A DNA stretch of 64,000 nucleotides from Bacillus sp. ISL-55. Its GTDB lineage: Bacteria; Bacillota; Bacilli; Bacillales; Cytobacillaceae. Within the stretch, counting starts at the first letter, position 1. Each line of letters starts with the position of its first letter. The DNA lies in the NCBI RefSeq assembly GCF_018613155.1, contig NZ_JAGGQU010000037.1:1-64000 (forward strand). Reading direction: 5' to 3'. A model generated the notes under the pieces. The model did no database searches and was not told the DNA's origin. It saw only the letters and a program-made list of their open reading frames with translations. The position numbers were made by a program, and so were the translations under genes. This document shows positions 15,491 to 22,204 of this stretch, piece by piece.

Positions 15491-16495
15491 ATGTTTGCAA
15501 GGGATATCGGGATTGACCTTGGTACAGCCAATGTGTTGATCCATGTAAAAGGTCGAGGAATTGTCTTGAATGAACCGTCTGTAGTGGCGATTGATAAGAA
15601 CACGAACAAGGTTTTGGCTGTTGGGGAAGAGGCGCGCAAAATGGTTGGGCGTACACCTGGCAATATTGTTGCGATTCGCCCGTTGAAGGATGGAGTAATC
15701 GCAGATTTCGATGTTACGGAATCAATGCTTAAGCATTTCATCAATAAATTGAATGTAAAAGGTTTCTTGTCGAAGCCACGCATCCTGATTTGCTGCCCGA
15801 CGAACATAACGAGCGTTGAGCAAAAGGCAATCAAGGAAGCTGCTGAAAAGAGCGGCGGCAAGAAGATTTATCTTGAAGAAGAGCCAAAAGTAGCGGCAAT
15901 CGGCGCTGGCATGGACATTTTCCAGCCTAGCGGCAACATGGTTGTGGATATCGGTGGCGGAACAACAGATGTAGCTGTTCTATCAATGGGGGACATTGTT
16001 ACATCCCAATCGATTAAAATGGCCGGCGACAAGTTTGACGCAGAGATTTTAAGTTACATTAAACGTGAATATAAGCTGTTGATCGGTGAGAGAACAGCTG
16101 AAAATATCAAAATCCAAATTGGGACTGTCTTCCCAGGCAGCCGCAGCGAAGAAATGGATATCCGCGGACGTGATATGGTATCCGGACTTCCACGCACGAT
16201 TACCGTTCGTTCTGAGGAGATCGAAAAGGCATTGAGAGAATCAGTCGCTGTGATCGTCCAGGCTGCAAAAACAGTCCTGGAGAAAACTCCACCAGAATTG
16301 TCTGCAGACATCATTGACCGCGGCGTCATTCTGACAGGCGGCGGCGCATTGCTTCATGGCATCGACCAGCTTATGCAGGAAGAACTAAAGGTGCCTGTAT
16401 TGATTGCGGATAATCCAATGGATTGTGTTGCAATCGGCACAGGTATTATGCTTGATAATATTGACCGCATCGCAGGTCGTCGCGGAATCATCTAA
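15491..16495 (+). CDS. mbl: MreB-like actin Mbl
   Basis: This 334-residue bacterial actin is closest to B. subtilis Mbl. It begins MFARDIGIDLGTANVLIHVK and keeps the actin ATPase motifs: phosphate 1 (DLGTAN), phosphate 2 (DIGGGTTDVAV, about 157-167) and adenosine (LTGGGALLHG). It polymerises along the membrane and guides the elongation complex that inserts lateral cell-wall peptidoglycan. The start is fixed by CAAGGAGG. It is followed by a terminator and then the flagellar pair, the same order as in B. subtilis. The protein ends AGRRGII, slightly different from the B. subtilis tail, as is common between species. Confidence 0.97.
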   Translation: MFARDIGIDLGTANVLIHVKGRGIVLNEPSVVAIDKNTNKVLAVGEEARKMVGRTPGNIVAIRPLKDGVIADFDVTESMLKHFINKLNVKGFLSKPRILICCPTNITSVEQKAIKEAAEKSGGKKIYLEEEPKVAAIGAGMDIFQPSGNMVVDIGGGTTDVAVLSMGDIVTSQSIKMAGDKFDAEILSYIKREYKLLIGERTAENIKIQIGTVFPGSRSEEMDIRGRDMVSGLPRTITVRSEEIEKALRESVAVIVQAAKTVLEKTPPELSADIIDRGVILTGGGALLHGIDQLMQEELKVPVLIADNPMDCVAIGTGIMLDNIDRIAGRRGII

Positions 16496-16500
16496 AATAA

Positions 16501-16549
16501 AAATCTGGAATTACTTCGGTAAAATCGCCGCAGGATTCCAGATTTTTTT
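16501..16549 (+). terminator. Terminator after mbl
   Basis: AAATCTGGAAT pairs with ATTCCAGATTT around a loop, followed by a run of T. Confidence 0.85.
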
Positions 16550-16699
16550 GCATTTTACCCATTTTTTCTGGTATAAAACCCAAAATCCTACATTTTCCTG
16601 CAAATTTTTAATGTTTCTTGCCGATATATTTCTTATAATAGAAAGTAGTGAAAAAATTTCCTGTTGTTCAGGGATTTTTCCAATAAAGGGTGTGAGACT

Positions 16700-17518
16700 A
16701 TGTTTAAAGGTTTTTATACAGTAGCTTCCGGTATGCTTGCGCAGCAACGCAGGACGGAAATGCTGACGAATAATATGTCCAATGCCAATACGCCGGGTTA
16801 TAAGGCAGACCAGGCTGGGATGAGAGCTTTCCCGGAAATGCTGCTCCAACGCTTCGACAAGCAGCAGATCCCGACGGAGAATGGCTTGAATTTGCCGTTC
16901 AACAAGGAGATTGGCACAATCAATACCGGTGTTTACATGCAGGAAGCAATCCCGAAATTCATCCAGGGTGATTTGCGCGAAACTGGACGGAAGACGGACG
17001 TTGCATTGCTCGATATAAATATGCCCGAAAATGGCTCAGTGTTTTTTACTGTGCGCAATACGGATGGCACAGTTCGTTATACAAGAAATGGGAATTTTAC
17101 GGTTGATGCACAAGGGCGTTTGACGACTGGCAGCGGCCATTATGTGCTGGACTCAGCAGGCCAGCAAATCCAGCTTTCGAGTGACCGTTTTACCATAAAT
17201 GAGGGCGGTGTCCTGATCGGTGAAAATGGCGAGGAGGCAACTCTTGGGGTTGCCTATGCGAACAATCCGCTGCGGATGATCAAAGAAGGCGACGGACTGT
17301 TCCGGACGGAAGACGGCGGCGCATTGCCGACTGCTTTTGGTGCAGCCGGCGTTCAGTTCAGGACGCAGCAGGGTTTCCTTGAGCAATCCAACGTCGATAT
17401 CAGCAGGACGATGACCGACATGATGTCAGCTTATCGAGCGTTCGAAGCCAACCAAAAGATTCTCCAGGCTTATGATAAAAGCATGGAAAAGGCTGCGAAC
17501 GAAATCGGAAGGCTATAG
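16700..17518 (+). CDS. flhO: Flagellar basal-body rod/hook-family protein FlhO
   Basis: This 272-residue protein of the FlgG/FlgF rod-hook family matches B. subtilis FlhO, including MLKG-like start, AQQRRTEMLTNN, MRAFPEMLL, GSVNTGVYMQE-like and the final FEANQKILQAYDKSMEKAANEIGRL. FlhO is part of the distal rod that links the basal body to the hook, and is exported by the flagellar type III apparatus without a signal peptide. ATG 16700 is preferred because AAAGGGTGTGAG precedes it; upstream in-frame codons have no ribosome site. It lies 64 bases before flhP. Confidence 0.95.
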   Translation: MFKGFYTVASGMLAQQRRTEMLTNNMSNANTPGYKADQAGMRAFPEMLLQRFDKQQIPTENGLNLPFNKEIGTINTGVYMQEAIPKFIQGDLRETGRKTDVALLDINMPENGSVFFTVRNTDGTVRYTRNGNFTVDAQGRLTTGSGHYVLDSAGQQIQLSSDRFTINEGGVLIGENGEEATLGVAYANNPLRMIKEGDGLFRTEDGGALPTAFGAAGVQFRTQQGFLEQSNVDISRTMTDMMSAYRAFEANQKILQAYDKSMEKAANEIGRL

Positions 17519-17582
17519 TATTCTGGATCAAATTTTAAAAGGAATCGTACTCCTGACACGGAGGCGCATTGAGGTATAAAAT

Positions 17583-18431
17583 ATGAACAGAACAATGATC
17601 ACCGCAACCAATACATTATCCCAGCTGCAAAAGCAGATGGACATGATCAGCCATAATCTGGCCAACATCGATACAGCTGGTTATAAGCGCCGTGAAGCGT
17701 CTTTTACCGATTTGCTTGTGCAGGAATATCGCAACCAGCCGAATAACACCCTGGAGCCGCAGAACCGGATGACTCCTTTTAACATTCGCCAGGGTATTGG
17801 TGCAAGGCTTGGGCAAATCCAGTTGGTCCTTTCACAGGGCAGTTTGAAATCAACCGGAAGAGACCTTGATACGGCATTTACCACAGAGGGACAATTTTAC
17901 CGGGTGATGGTCCAAAATGAAGACGGAAGTTCAGCGATGCGTTTGACTCGAAATGGTGCACTTTATCTGTCGCCGCTTTCTGATACTGAGTCAATGCTTG
18001 TCAATAGCGACGGTCATGCGATTCTTGATGAGAATAATCAGCCGATTACAATTACAGGTAATGTGAAAAACTTTAGTATTAATGATACAGGCCTTTTAAC
18101 AGCTGAAATGTATGATGGGACAAGCCAGGAAGTGAATCTTGGTGTAATATTGATAAATAAGCCTCAATTTTTAGAGCAAAAAGGGGCGAATCTGCTTGGA
18201 TTGCCAGACAATCTGGCTGCGCTCGGCGTAACCGAGGATGAGGTCATGACGAATCTGACAGGCCCGTTGAGAAATCAAATCGCCATCCAGCAAGGAGTCC
18301 TTGAGCAATCAAACGTAGATATGAGCAAAGAAATGACGGATTTAATCAATGTTCAGCGGAGCTATCAGTTCCACTCCAAATCGATTACACTTGCCGATCA
18401 AATGCTCGGACTAGTGAACGGAATCCGTTAA
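17583..18431 (+). CDS. flhP: Flagellar basal-body rod/hook-family protein FlhP
   Basis: This 282-residue rod protein pairs with FlhO. The N-terminal heptad region (TLSQLQKQMDMISHNLANIDTAGYK) and the C-terminal region (SNVDMSKEMTDLINVQRSYQFHSK) are the conserved coiled-coil ends of the FlgE/F/G family. FlhP is needed to finish the rod and start hook assembly. The middle carries the typical D1 domain with GRDLDTAFTTEGQFY and RNGALYLSPL. It is probably co-transcribed with flhO and the short gene that follows 19 bases later. Confidence 0.94.
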   Translation: MNRTMITATNTLSQLQKQMDMISHNLANIDTAGYKRREASFTDLLVQEYRNQPNNTLEPQNRMTPFNIRQGIGARLGQIQLVLSQGSLKSTGRDLDTAFTTEGQFYRVMVQNEDGSSAMRLTRNGALYLSPLSDTESMLVNSDGHAILDENNQPITITGNVKNFSINDTGLLTAEMYDGTSQEVNLGVILINKPQFLEQKGANLLGLPDNLAALGVTEDEVMTNLTGPLRNQIAIQQGVLEQSNVDMSKEMTDLINVQRSYQFHSKSITLADQMLGLVNGIR

Positions 18432-18450
18432 GAGGGGAAGAACAATCAAA

Positions 18451-18711
18451 ATGGCTTTGAACAAGAATAATCAAGAAGCAATAACGCGTGAAGAAGTTAA
18501 AAAAGAGAAGAAAACACGCGAAAAAAAGAAAAGAATCCGGATTCGCCTTATTCCAATCTGGCTTCGGATTATTATTGTGGTCCTGCTGTTAGCGGGAAGC
18601 ATCGTGCTCGGCGCCATGTTCGGCTACGCTGTAATGGGCAGCGGCAAAGCGAAGGATGTATTTGAGAAGTCAACCTGGACTCATATTATAGATCTGGTAA
18701 ATGGAGAATAA
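18451..18711 (+). CDS. EpuA-like small membrane protein (annotated elsewhere as RNA polymerase subunit beta)
   Basis: This 86-residue protein has a very basic N terminus (KKEKKTREKKKRIRIRL), one membrane segment (about 38-61) and a short outside tail. It matches small proteins often labelled DNA-directed RNA polymerase subunit beta or EpuA in Bacillaceae and streptococci. The label comes from fusion or neighbourhood in other genomes, and there is no catalytic polymerase domain here. The location next to flhP and before fabZ is the usual one. GAGGGGAAG gives a good ribosome site. Its true role is not clear. Confidence 0.8.
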   Translation: MALNKNNQEAITREEVKKEKKTREKKKRIRIRLIPIWLRIIIVVLLLAGSIVLGAMFGYAVMGSGKAKDVFEKSTWTHIIDLVNGE

Positions 18712-18719
18712 TTTTTCGG

Positions 18720-18748
18720 AAGGAAGGGAGATTTCCCTTCCTTTTTAT
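18720..18748 (+). terminator. Terminator after the flhO-flhP operon
   Basis: AGGAAGGGA pairs with TCCCTTCCT over a 4-base loop, followed by TTTT. Confidence 0.85.
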
Positions 18749-18797
18749 TTATTTTTTAGTACAATGGTTAGTAAGTATTAGTAGGAGGTACTAAATA

Positions 18798-19220
18798 ATG
18801 ATGGACATAACTCAAATCAAAGAAATCATCCCGCACCGCTATCCATTTTTACTCGTTGATAAAATTCTGGAGATCGAAGAAGGTAAAAGGGCAGTCGGCA
18901 TCAAGAATGTAACGGCGAACGAAGAGTTTTTCAATGGGCATTTTCCTGATTACCCGGTTATGCCAGGTGTGCTGATTGTGGAAGCGTTGGCTCAGGTTGG
19001 AGCAGTAGCCGTTCTAAAGCTTGAAGAAAACCGCGGCAAAATCGGCTTTTTCGCCGGAATCGACAATTGTCGCTTTAAAAGGCAAGTAAAGCCAGGCGAT
19101 CAGCTTCGCCTTGAAGTTGAAATGATTAAGCTCCGCGGTCCGATTGGAAAAGGTAAGGCAGTCGCGACAGTAGATGGCGAACTGGCTTGTGAAGCGGAGA
19201 TTACATTTGCGATAAAATAA
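18798..19220 (+). CDS. fabZ: 3-hydroxyacyl-[acyl-carrier-protein] dehydratase FabZ
   Basis: This 140-residue hot-dog-fold enzyme dehydrates 3-hydroxyacyl-ACP to trans-2-enoyl-ACP in fatty-acid elongation. The active-site His48 lies in FNGHFP and Glu62 in VEALAQVGA, both intact. The N-terminal [11 protein letters not shown] motif is standard. The length is normal for the family. Two ATG codons stand in tandem; GGAGG is spaced for either. In B. subtilis the homologue (formerly ywpB) also lies after the mbl-flhO-flhP group. Confidence 0.97.
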   Translation: MMDITQIKEIIPHRYPFLLVDKILEIEEGKRAVGIKNVTANEEFFNGHFPDYPVMPGVLIVEALAQVGAVAVLKLEENRGKIGFFAGIDNCRFKRQVKPGDQLRLEVEMIKLRGPIGKGKAVATVDGELACEAEITFAIK

Positions 19221-19231
19221 TTATTTTTGAG

Positions 19232-19261
19232 AGAACTCAATTTGATTTGGGTTCTTTTTTT
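19232..19261 (+). terminator. Terminator after fabZ
   Basis: AGAACTCAA pairs with TTGGGTTCT (one G-T pair), followed by seven T. Confidence 0.85.
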
Positions 19262-19278
19262 ACATAATTAGGAAGGCG

Positions 19279-19371
19279 GTGCAATTATGGTTGTTGAACA
19301 TGCAATTATTGATGTGGAGCGTGCAATTTAACGAGATGAGCGTGCAATTACGTTGGCGAATGGTGCAATCA
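19279..19371. repeat. Phased array C: five copies of GTGCAATTA at exactly 21 bp
   Basis: Copies start at 19279, 19300, 19321, 19342 and 19363, every step 21 bases. The word is RTGCAATTA, with 12 variable bases between. It begins 18 bases after the fabZ terminator. Layout matches arrays A, B and D, but the word is different. No coding sequence uses the rest of this 430-base gap. Confidence 0.85.
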
Positions 19372-19657
19372 TCGTTCTACACCAAGAGAATAATTTTTCC
19401 AGTTGGTTTATCCGCTGAAATTCATTTGCAATTTAAGATGAAAATTACCTACTATTATAAAATACGGGTTTTATTAGAAATTTAAACGAGTAATTGGCGC
19501 ATTTACAGTCCTTCGTCGCCAAAATACCTTCCCCGAACCGAAAATCCGGGTAATTTTTACAAAAAAACATGCAAGTTTTTTTCATTGATGGGCAATATAA
19601 CAGCAGACCCGTGCAACAGGTCTCAAAAATACCTATTAATGAAAGGGGCTTTTACTC

Positions 19658-19969
19658 ATGAAGAAAAAGCTATTAATGTTAATCGGTGGCTCATTGCTAT
19701 CGGCTATGTTCCTTGCTGGCTGCGCGAATGATCAGGATCCCCCTCCGGATGATGATGTGGATATCGAGAATCCTGCGGACAACAATGGCGATATGAATGG
19801 TGACAATGGCAATGTCGACGATGATGGCATGATGGATGACAACAACGGCGAAAATAACGACATCAACACTGAGAATGATGGTGACATGATGGAGGACAAC
19901 AATGAGCCTGGCGAAGACGCTGTTGAAGACAATCTTGATATGAACGACAAGAACAATAACGATCAATAA
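19658..19969 (+). CDS. Small acidic Asp/Asn-rich lipoprotein
   Basis: This 103-residue protein has a clear lipoprotein signal (MKKKLLMLIGG, lipobox LAGC). The mature part is almost only Asp, Asn, Glu, Gly and Met, with no hydrophobic core. It would be a highly negative, disordered polymer on the outer face of the membrane. Binding of cations or a spacer role is possible, but no family is recognised. AAAGGGG is a good ribosome site, and a terminator follows. The tail has no canonical calcium-binding loop. Confidence 0.8.
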   Translation: MKKKLLMLIGGSLLSAMFLAGCANDQDPPPDDDVDIENPADNNGDMNGDNGNVDDDGMMDDNNGENNDINTENDGDMMEDNNEPGEDAVEDNLDMNDKNNNDQ

Positions 19970-19978
19970 ATGGAAAAA

Positions 19979-20010
19979 GGGCAGGGGGATGGATTCCTGC
20001 CCATTTATTT
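19979..20010 (+). terminator. Terminator after the acidic lipoprotein
   Basis: GGGCAGG pairs with CCTGCCC over a 10-base loop, followed by ATTTATTTT. Confidence 0.75.
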
Positions 20011-20073
20011 TGGTTAAAGAATTTGATCGTGTTTTAATGGCGCATGGAAACCCCAACTAGTCCATTTCTCCAT

Positions 20074-20105
20074 AAAAAAAACTCCAGCCAGTCAGCAGGA
20101 GTTTC
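20074..20105 (-). terminator. Terminator of ywpF (minus strand)
   Basis: Read on the minus strand, AAACTCC pairs with GGAGTTT, followed by eight T. Confidence 0.85.
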
Positions 20106-20106
20106 A

Positions 20107-20541
20107 TTACACTTTCTTCGGCTGCAAAATCTGCGGCCTTGTTATGATTTTATCCTTGAATTCGGTAAGCAGTTCTTCGCCTTTGTAGCCTTTATCAAGC
20201 AGGTACTCCAGCAGTTTTTCCGGATAATCGCTCTTCGGTTTCGTGAGTTTTCCTGTTAAAAGAATGCTGGCGTGTGTCTTCAGCTTCTTCACGCAGCAGA
20301 CTTTTGTCACGAAGGCTGCCGGATCGTTCTCGCGTTTGGTGATGACGACTTGGACGATGATTTCTTTGTCGTTGTCGCACGCATCCTGGAAATAGGGAAT
20401 GTATTTATGGTCAGTAAAAACTTCGACGAGCCACGTGCCTTTTTCATCCTCTTTATTGATAATCAGGCCGTCTTCCATTTCGATATCCACTAAAGCATCA
20501 TCATCAGCAAGCTGCATTGAAATCAACTTAAACGTCTTCAT
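20107..20541 (-). CDS. ywpF: YwpF-like conserved protein
   Basis: This 144-residue soluble protein matches Bacillus YwpF (MKTFKLISMQL start, FTDHKYIPYF, KPKSDYPEKLLEYLLDKGYKGEELL). The function of the family is not established. It sits between fabZ and ssbB on the opposite strand, close to its B. subtilis position. ATG 20541 is chosen because GGGAGG lies 8 bases upstream; the in-frame GTG 20550 overlaps that site. No signal peptide or membrane segment is present. Confidence 0.88.
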   Translation of the reverse strand: MKTFKLISMQLADDDALVDIEMEDGLIINKEDEKGTWLVEVFTDHKYIPYFQDACDNDKEIIVQVVITKRENDPAAFVTKVCCVKKLKTHASILLTGKLTKPKSDYPEKLLEYLLDKGYKGEELLTEFKDKIITRPQILQPKKV

Positions 20542-20801
20542 GTCAACCACCTCCCGTAATACTTGTCCAAATTATAACACAGGATGAAATCAAAACGAAA
20601 AAAAGCCCACTTTTCGAAAAGGAAATTTCAGAATTGCTAAAAATCAGTTTTGAGGATACCAGATGAGTGGAAAACTCCATTATTAACGATAAAACTGCTA
20701 AAGTATCACAGTTTTCACAGACGAAAATACGATTTTCGACATTTTACTACAGCGCGAGAAAGGAATATCATCAAGGTATCAAGGAGAAAGGAGATGAAAA
20801 G

Positions 20802-21221
20802 GTGATCAATCAAGTAACGCTAGTAGGCAGGCTGACCAGGGATCCAGATCTCAGGTATACACCGGATGGCAAAGCGGTGTCGAACATAACGCTTGCGGTG
20901 AACAGGCATTACAAAAATGCCAGCGGGGAAATCGAGGCCGATTTTGTCCATTGCATCCTCTGGGGAAAAACAGCTGAGAATACGTCCAACTATTGTAAAA
21001 AAGGCTCAGTCCTTGGAGTCACCGGGCGCATCCAGACAAGAAACTATGATAACCAAGAAGGCAAACGTGTCTATGTGACTGAGGTCGTGGCCGAGGGAGT
21101 CAGATTTTTAAGTACAAAGCCAGCCGGCACTAGAGAAACCCAGCAGGCATCGCAACCTCCTCGGCAGCCGGAAACTGTTCCCCCAGCACCGCCGCAAAGA
21201 GAGGAGCTTCCATTTGCATAA
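20802..21221 (+). CDS. ssbB: Single-stranded DNA-binding protein (SsbB type)
   Basis: This 139-residue OB-fold protein begins [22 protein letters not shown] and continues with [31 protein letters not shown], the SSB core. The C-terminal linker is rich in Gln, Pro and Thr and ends EELPFA, close to the DDLPF tip that recruits partner proteins. GTG 20802 follows AAAGGAGATGAAAAG and is the true start; longer in-frame extensions have no ribosome site. SsbB coats incoming single strands during transformation, and its gene is usually under ComK. A comK homologue lies at 57884 in this window. Confidence 0.93.
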   Translation: MINQVTLVGRLTRDPDLRYTPDGKAVSNITLAVNRHYKNASGEIEADFVHCILWGKTAENTSNYCKKGSVLGVTGRIQTRNYDNQEGKRVYVTEVVAEGVRFLSTKPAGTRETQQASQPPRQPETVPPAPPQREELPFA

Positions 21222-21420
21222 CGATACCGATTCAATTGAAAAGCTGCTAGTCAGCCTGATTAAAATGGTTGGAAAAAACAATGAGAAGGTAGAGGAACTC
21301 ACCAAGCGTGTCCGCCAGCTCGAAATCGCCTCCAAAGAACAGCAGATCAATCGCGTCTACTCCTTCATTGCGGAACCGCCACGACCCAATTCAAATAGAA
21401 AAGAATATGTGCGGAAATAA
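21214..21420 (+). CDS. Small coiled-coil protein overlapping ssbB
   Basis: This 68-residue protein starts at TTG inside the last codons of ssbB (8-base overlap) with AGGAG 7 bases upstream. Residues 8-45 form a charged coiled coil ([20 protein letters not shown] and on), followed by a basic tail. The overlap suggests translational coupling with ssbB. Bacillaceae commonly have a small open frame at this place, but I do not recognise a named family and cannot state a function. Confidence 0.6.
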   Translation: MHNDTDSIEKLLVSLIKMVGKNNEKVEELTKRVRQLEIASKEQQINRVYSFIAEPPRPNSNRKEYVRK

Positions 21421-21522
21421 GAATAACAACACTTGCGAATTTTTCCTCATCATTCCCTCACAAAGAACCTATAAGAGACAAATTCAATAAACCCTATCTC
21501 CAATAAACCCTCTAATTTTGAT

Positions 21523-21547
21523 GCCGGCTGATTAAGCCGGTTTTTTT
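21523..21547 (+). terminator. Terminator after the ssbB operon
   Basis: CCGGCT pairs with AGCCGG, loop GATTA, followed by seven T. Confidence 0.85.
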
Positions 21548-21567
21548 ATAAGCCTTCTATAAATTAA

Positions 21568-22089
21568 TCAGTCGAACTGATTCATCCAATGTGTCTGGAT
21601 TTCACCTTTTTGATTATAGTAGTCTTTCTTTCCATTACGAAAGAATGATTCCCCGCAGTCTGTTGCGGTAATCTGAACGCTTTGAAATCCAATCTCTTTT
21701 TCGCTCTCTCCTGTAAAGCTACCTATCTCCAATCCGTGAGTACAATACTCATCAATAGGGGTCCTTTTTCCCTTTGAATCTACATAATAATACTTATTGT
21801 TCATAATTCCAGACTCGATTTCCGTAGTAGAGGTGAAATACACTCCATATTGACTTATATCGGTTCCTTTTAATTCTTCCAATACTTTTAGCTTGATAGG
21901 TATTACGGAATAATCTTCTTCTTTTCTTATAGCAGGGGCATCCGGGATACCATAATAAACCATTAGCGTACCCTCATAACCCTCTGGGATAAGAAAGATA
22001 TTATTAGTTCCTTCTTCTGTATCTAGAAATGAACAGGCAGCCAGGAAAACAGTAGTAGAAATTATCATGAATATTTTCTTCACTGACAT
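21568..22089 (-). CDS. Lipoprotein (resembles DUF6843)
   Basis: This 173-residue lipoprotein has the signal MSVKKIFMIISTTVFLAACSF with Cys in a LAAC lipobox. The mature domain begins with FLIPEGYEGTLMVYYG, followed by YYYVDSKGKRTPI, which is like lipoproteins that I recall as DUF6843. Two Cys (in EYCTHG and TDCGE) could pair. The family has no known role. It has its own start, downstream of a complex inverted repeat that separates it from ywqA on the same strand. Confidence 0.75.
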   Translation of the reverse strand: MSVKKIFMIISTTVFLAACSFLDTEEGTNNIFLIPEGYEGTLMVYYGIPDAPAIRKEEDYSVIPIKLKVLEELKGTDISQYGVYFTSTTEIESGIMNNKYYYVDSKGKRTPIDEYCTHGLEIGSFTGESEKEIGFQSVQITATDCGESFFRNGKKDYYNQKGEIQTHWMNQFD

Positions 22090-22135
22090 ACACTCTCTTC
22101 TTTAAAGATATTAAGATAACACTTCTAAGAAGCAT

Positions 22136-22200
22136 AGAGACGCCCCTTTGCTTCCTTCGTCTAGCTAAACGAAGGGAAGTAGAGTACGCCCCGTGTCTCT
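22136..22200. repeat. Nested inverted repeat between the lipoprotein gene and ywqA
   Basis: AGAGAC (22136) and GTCTCT (22195) form an outer pair. Inside, CTTCCTTCGT (22151) pairs with ACGAAGGGAAG (22169). It could end the ywqA transcript on the minus strand, but it lacks a U-run. Confidence 0.5.
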
Positions 22201-22204
22201 TTCC

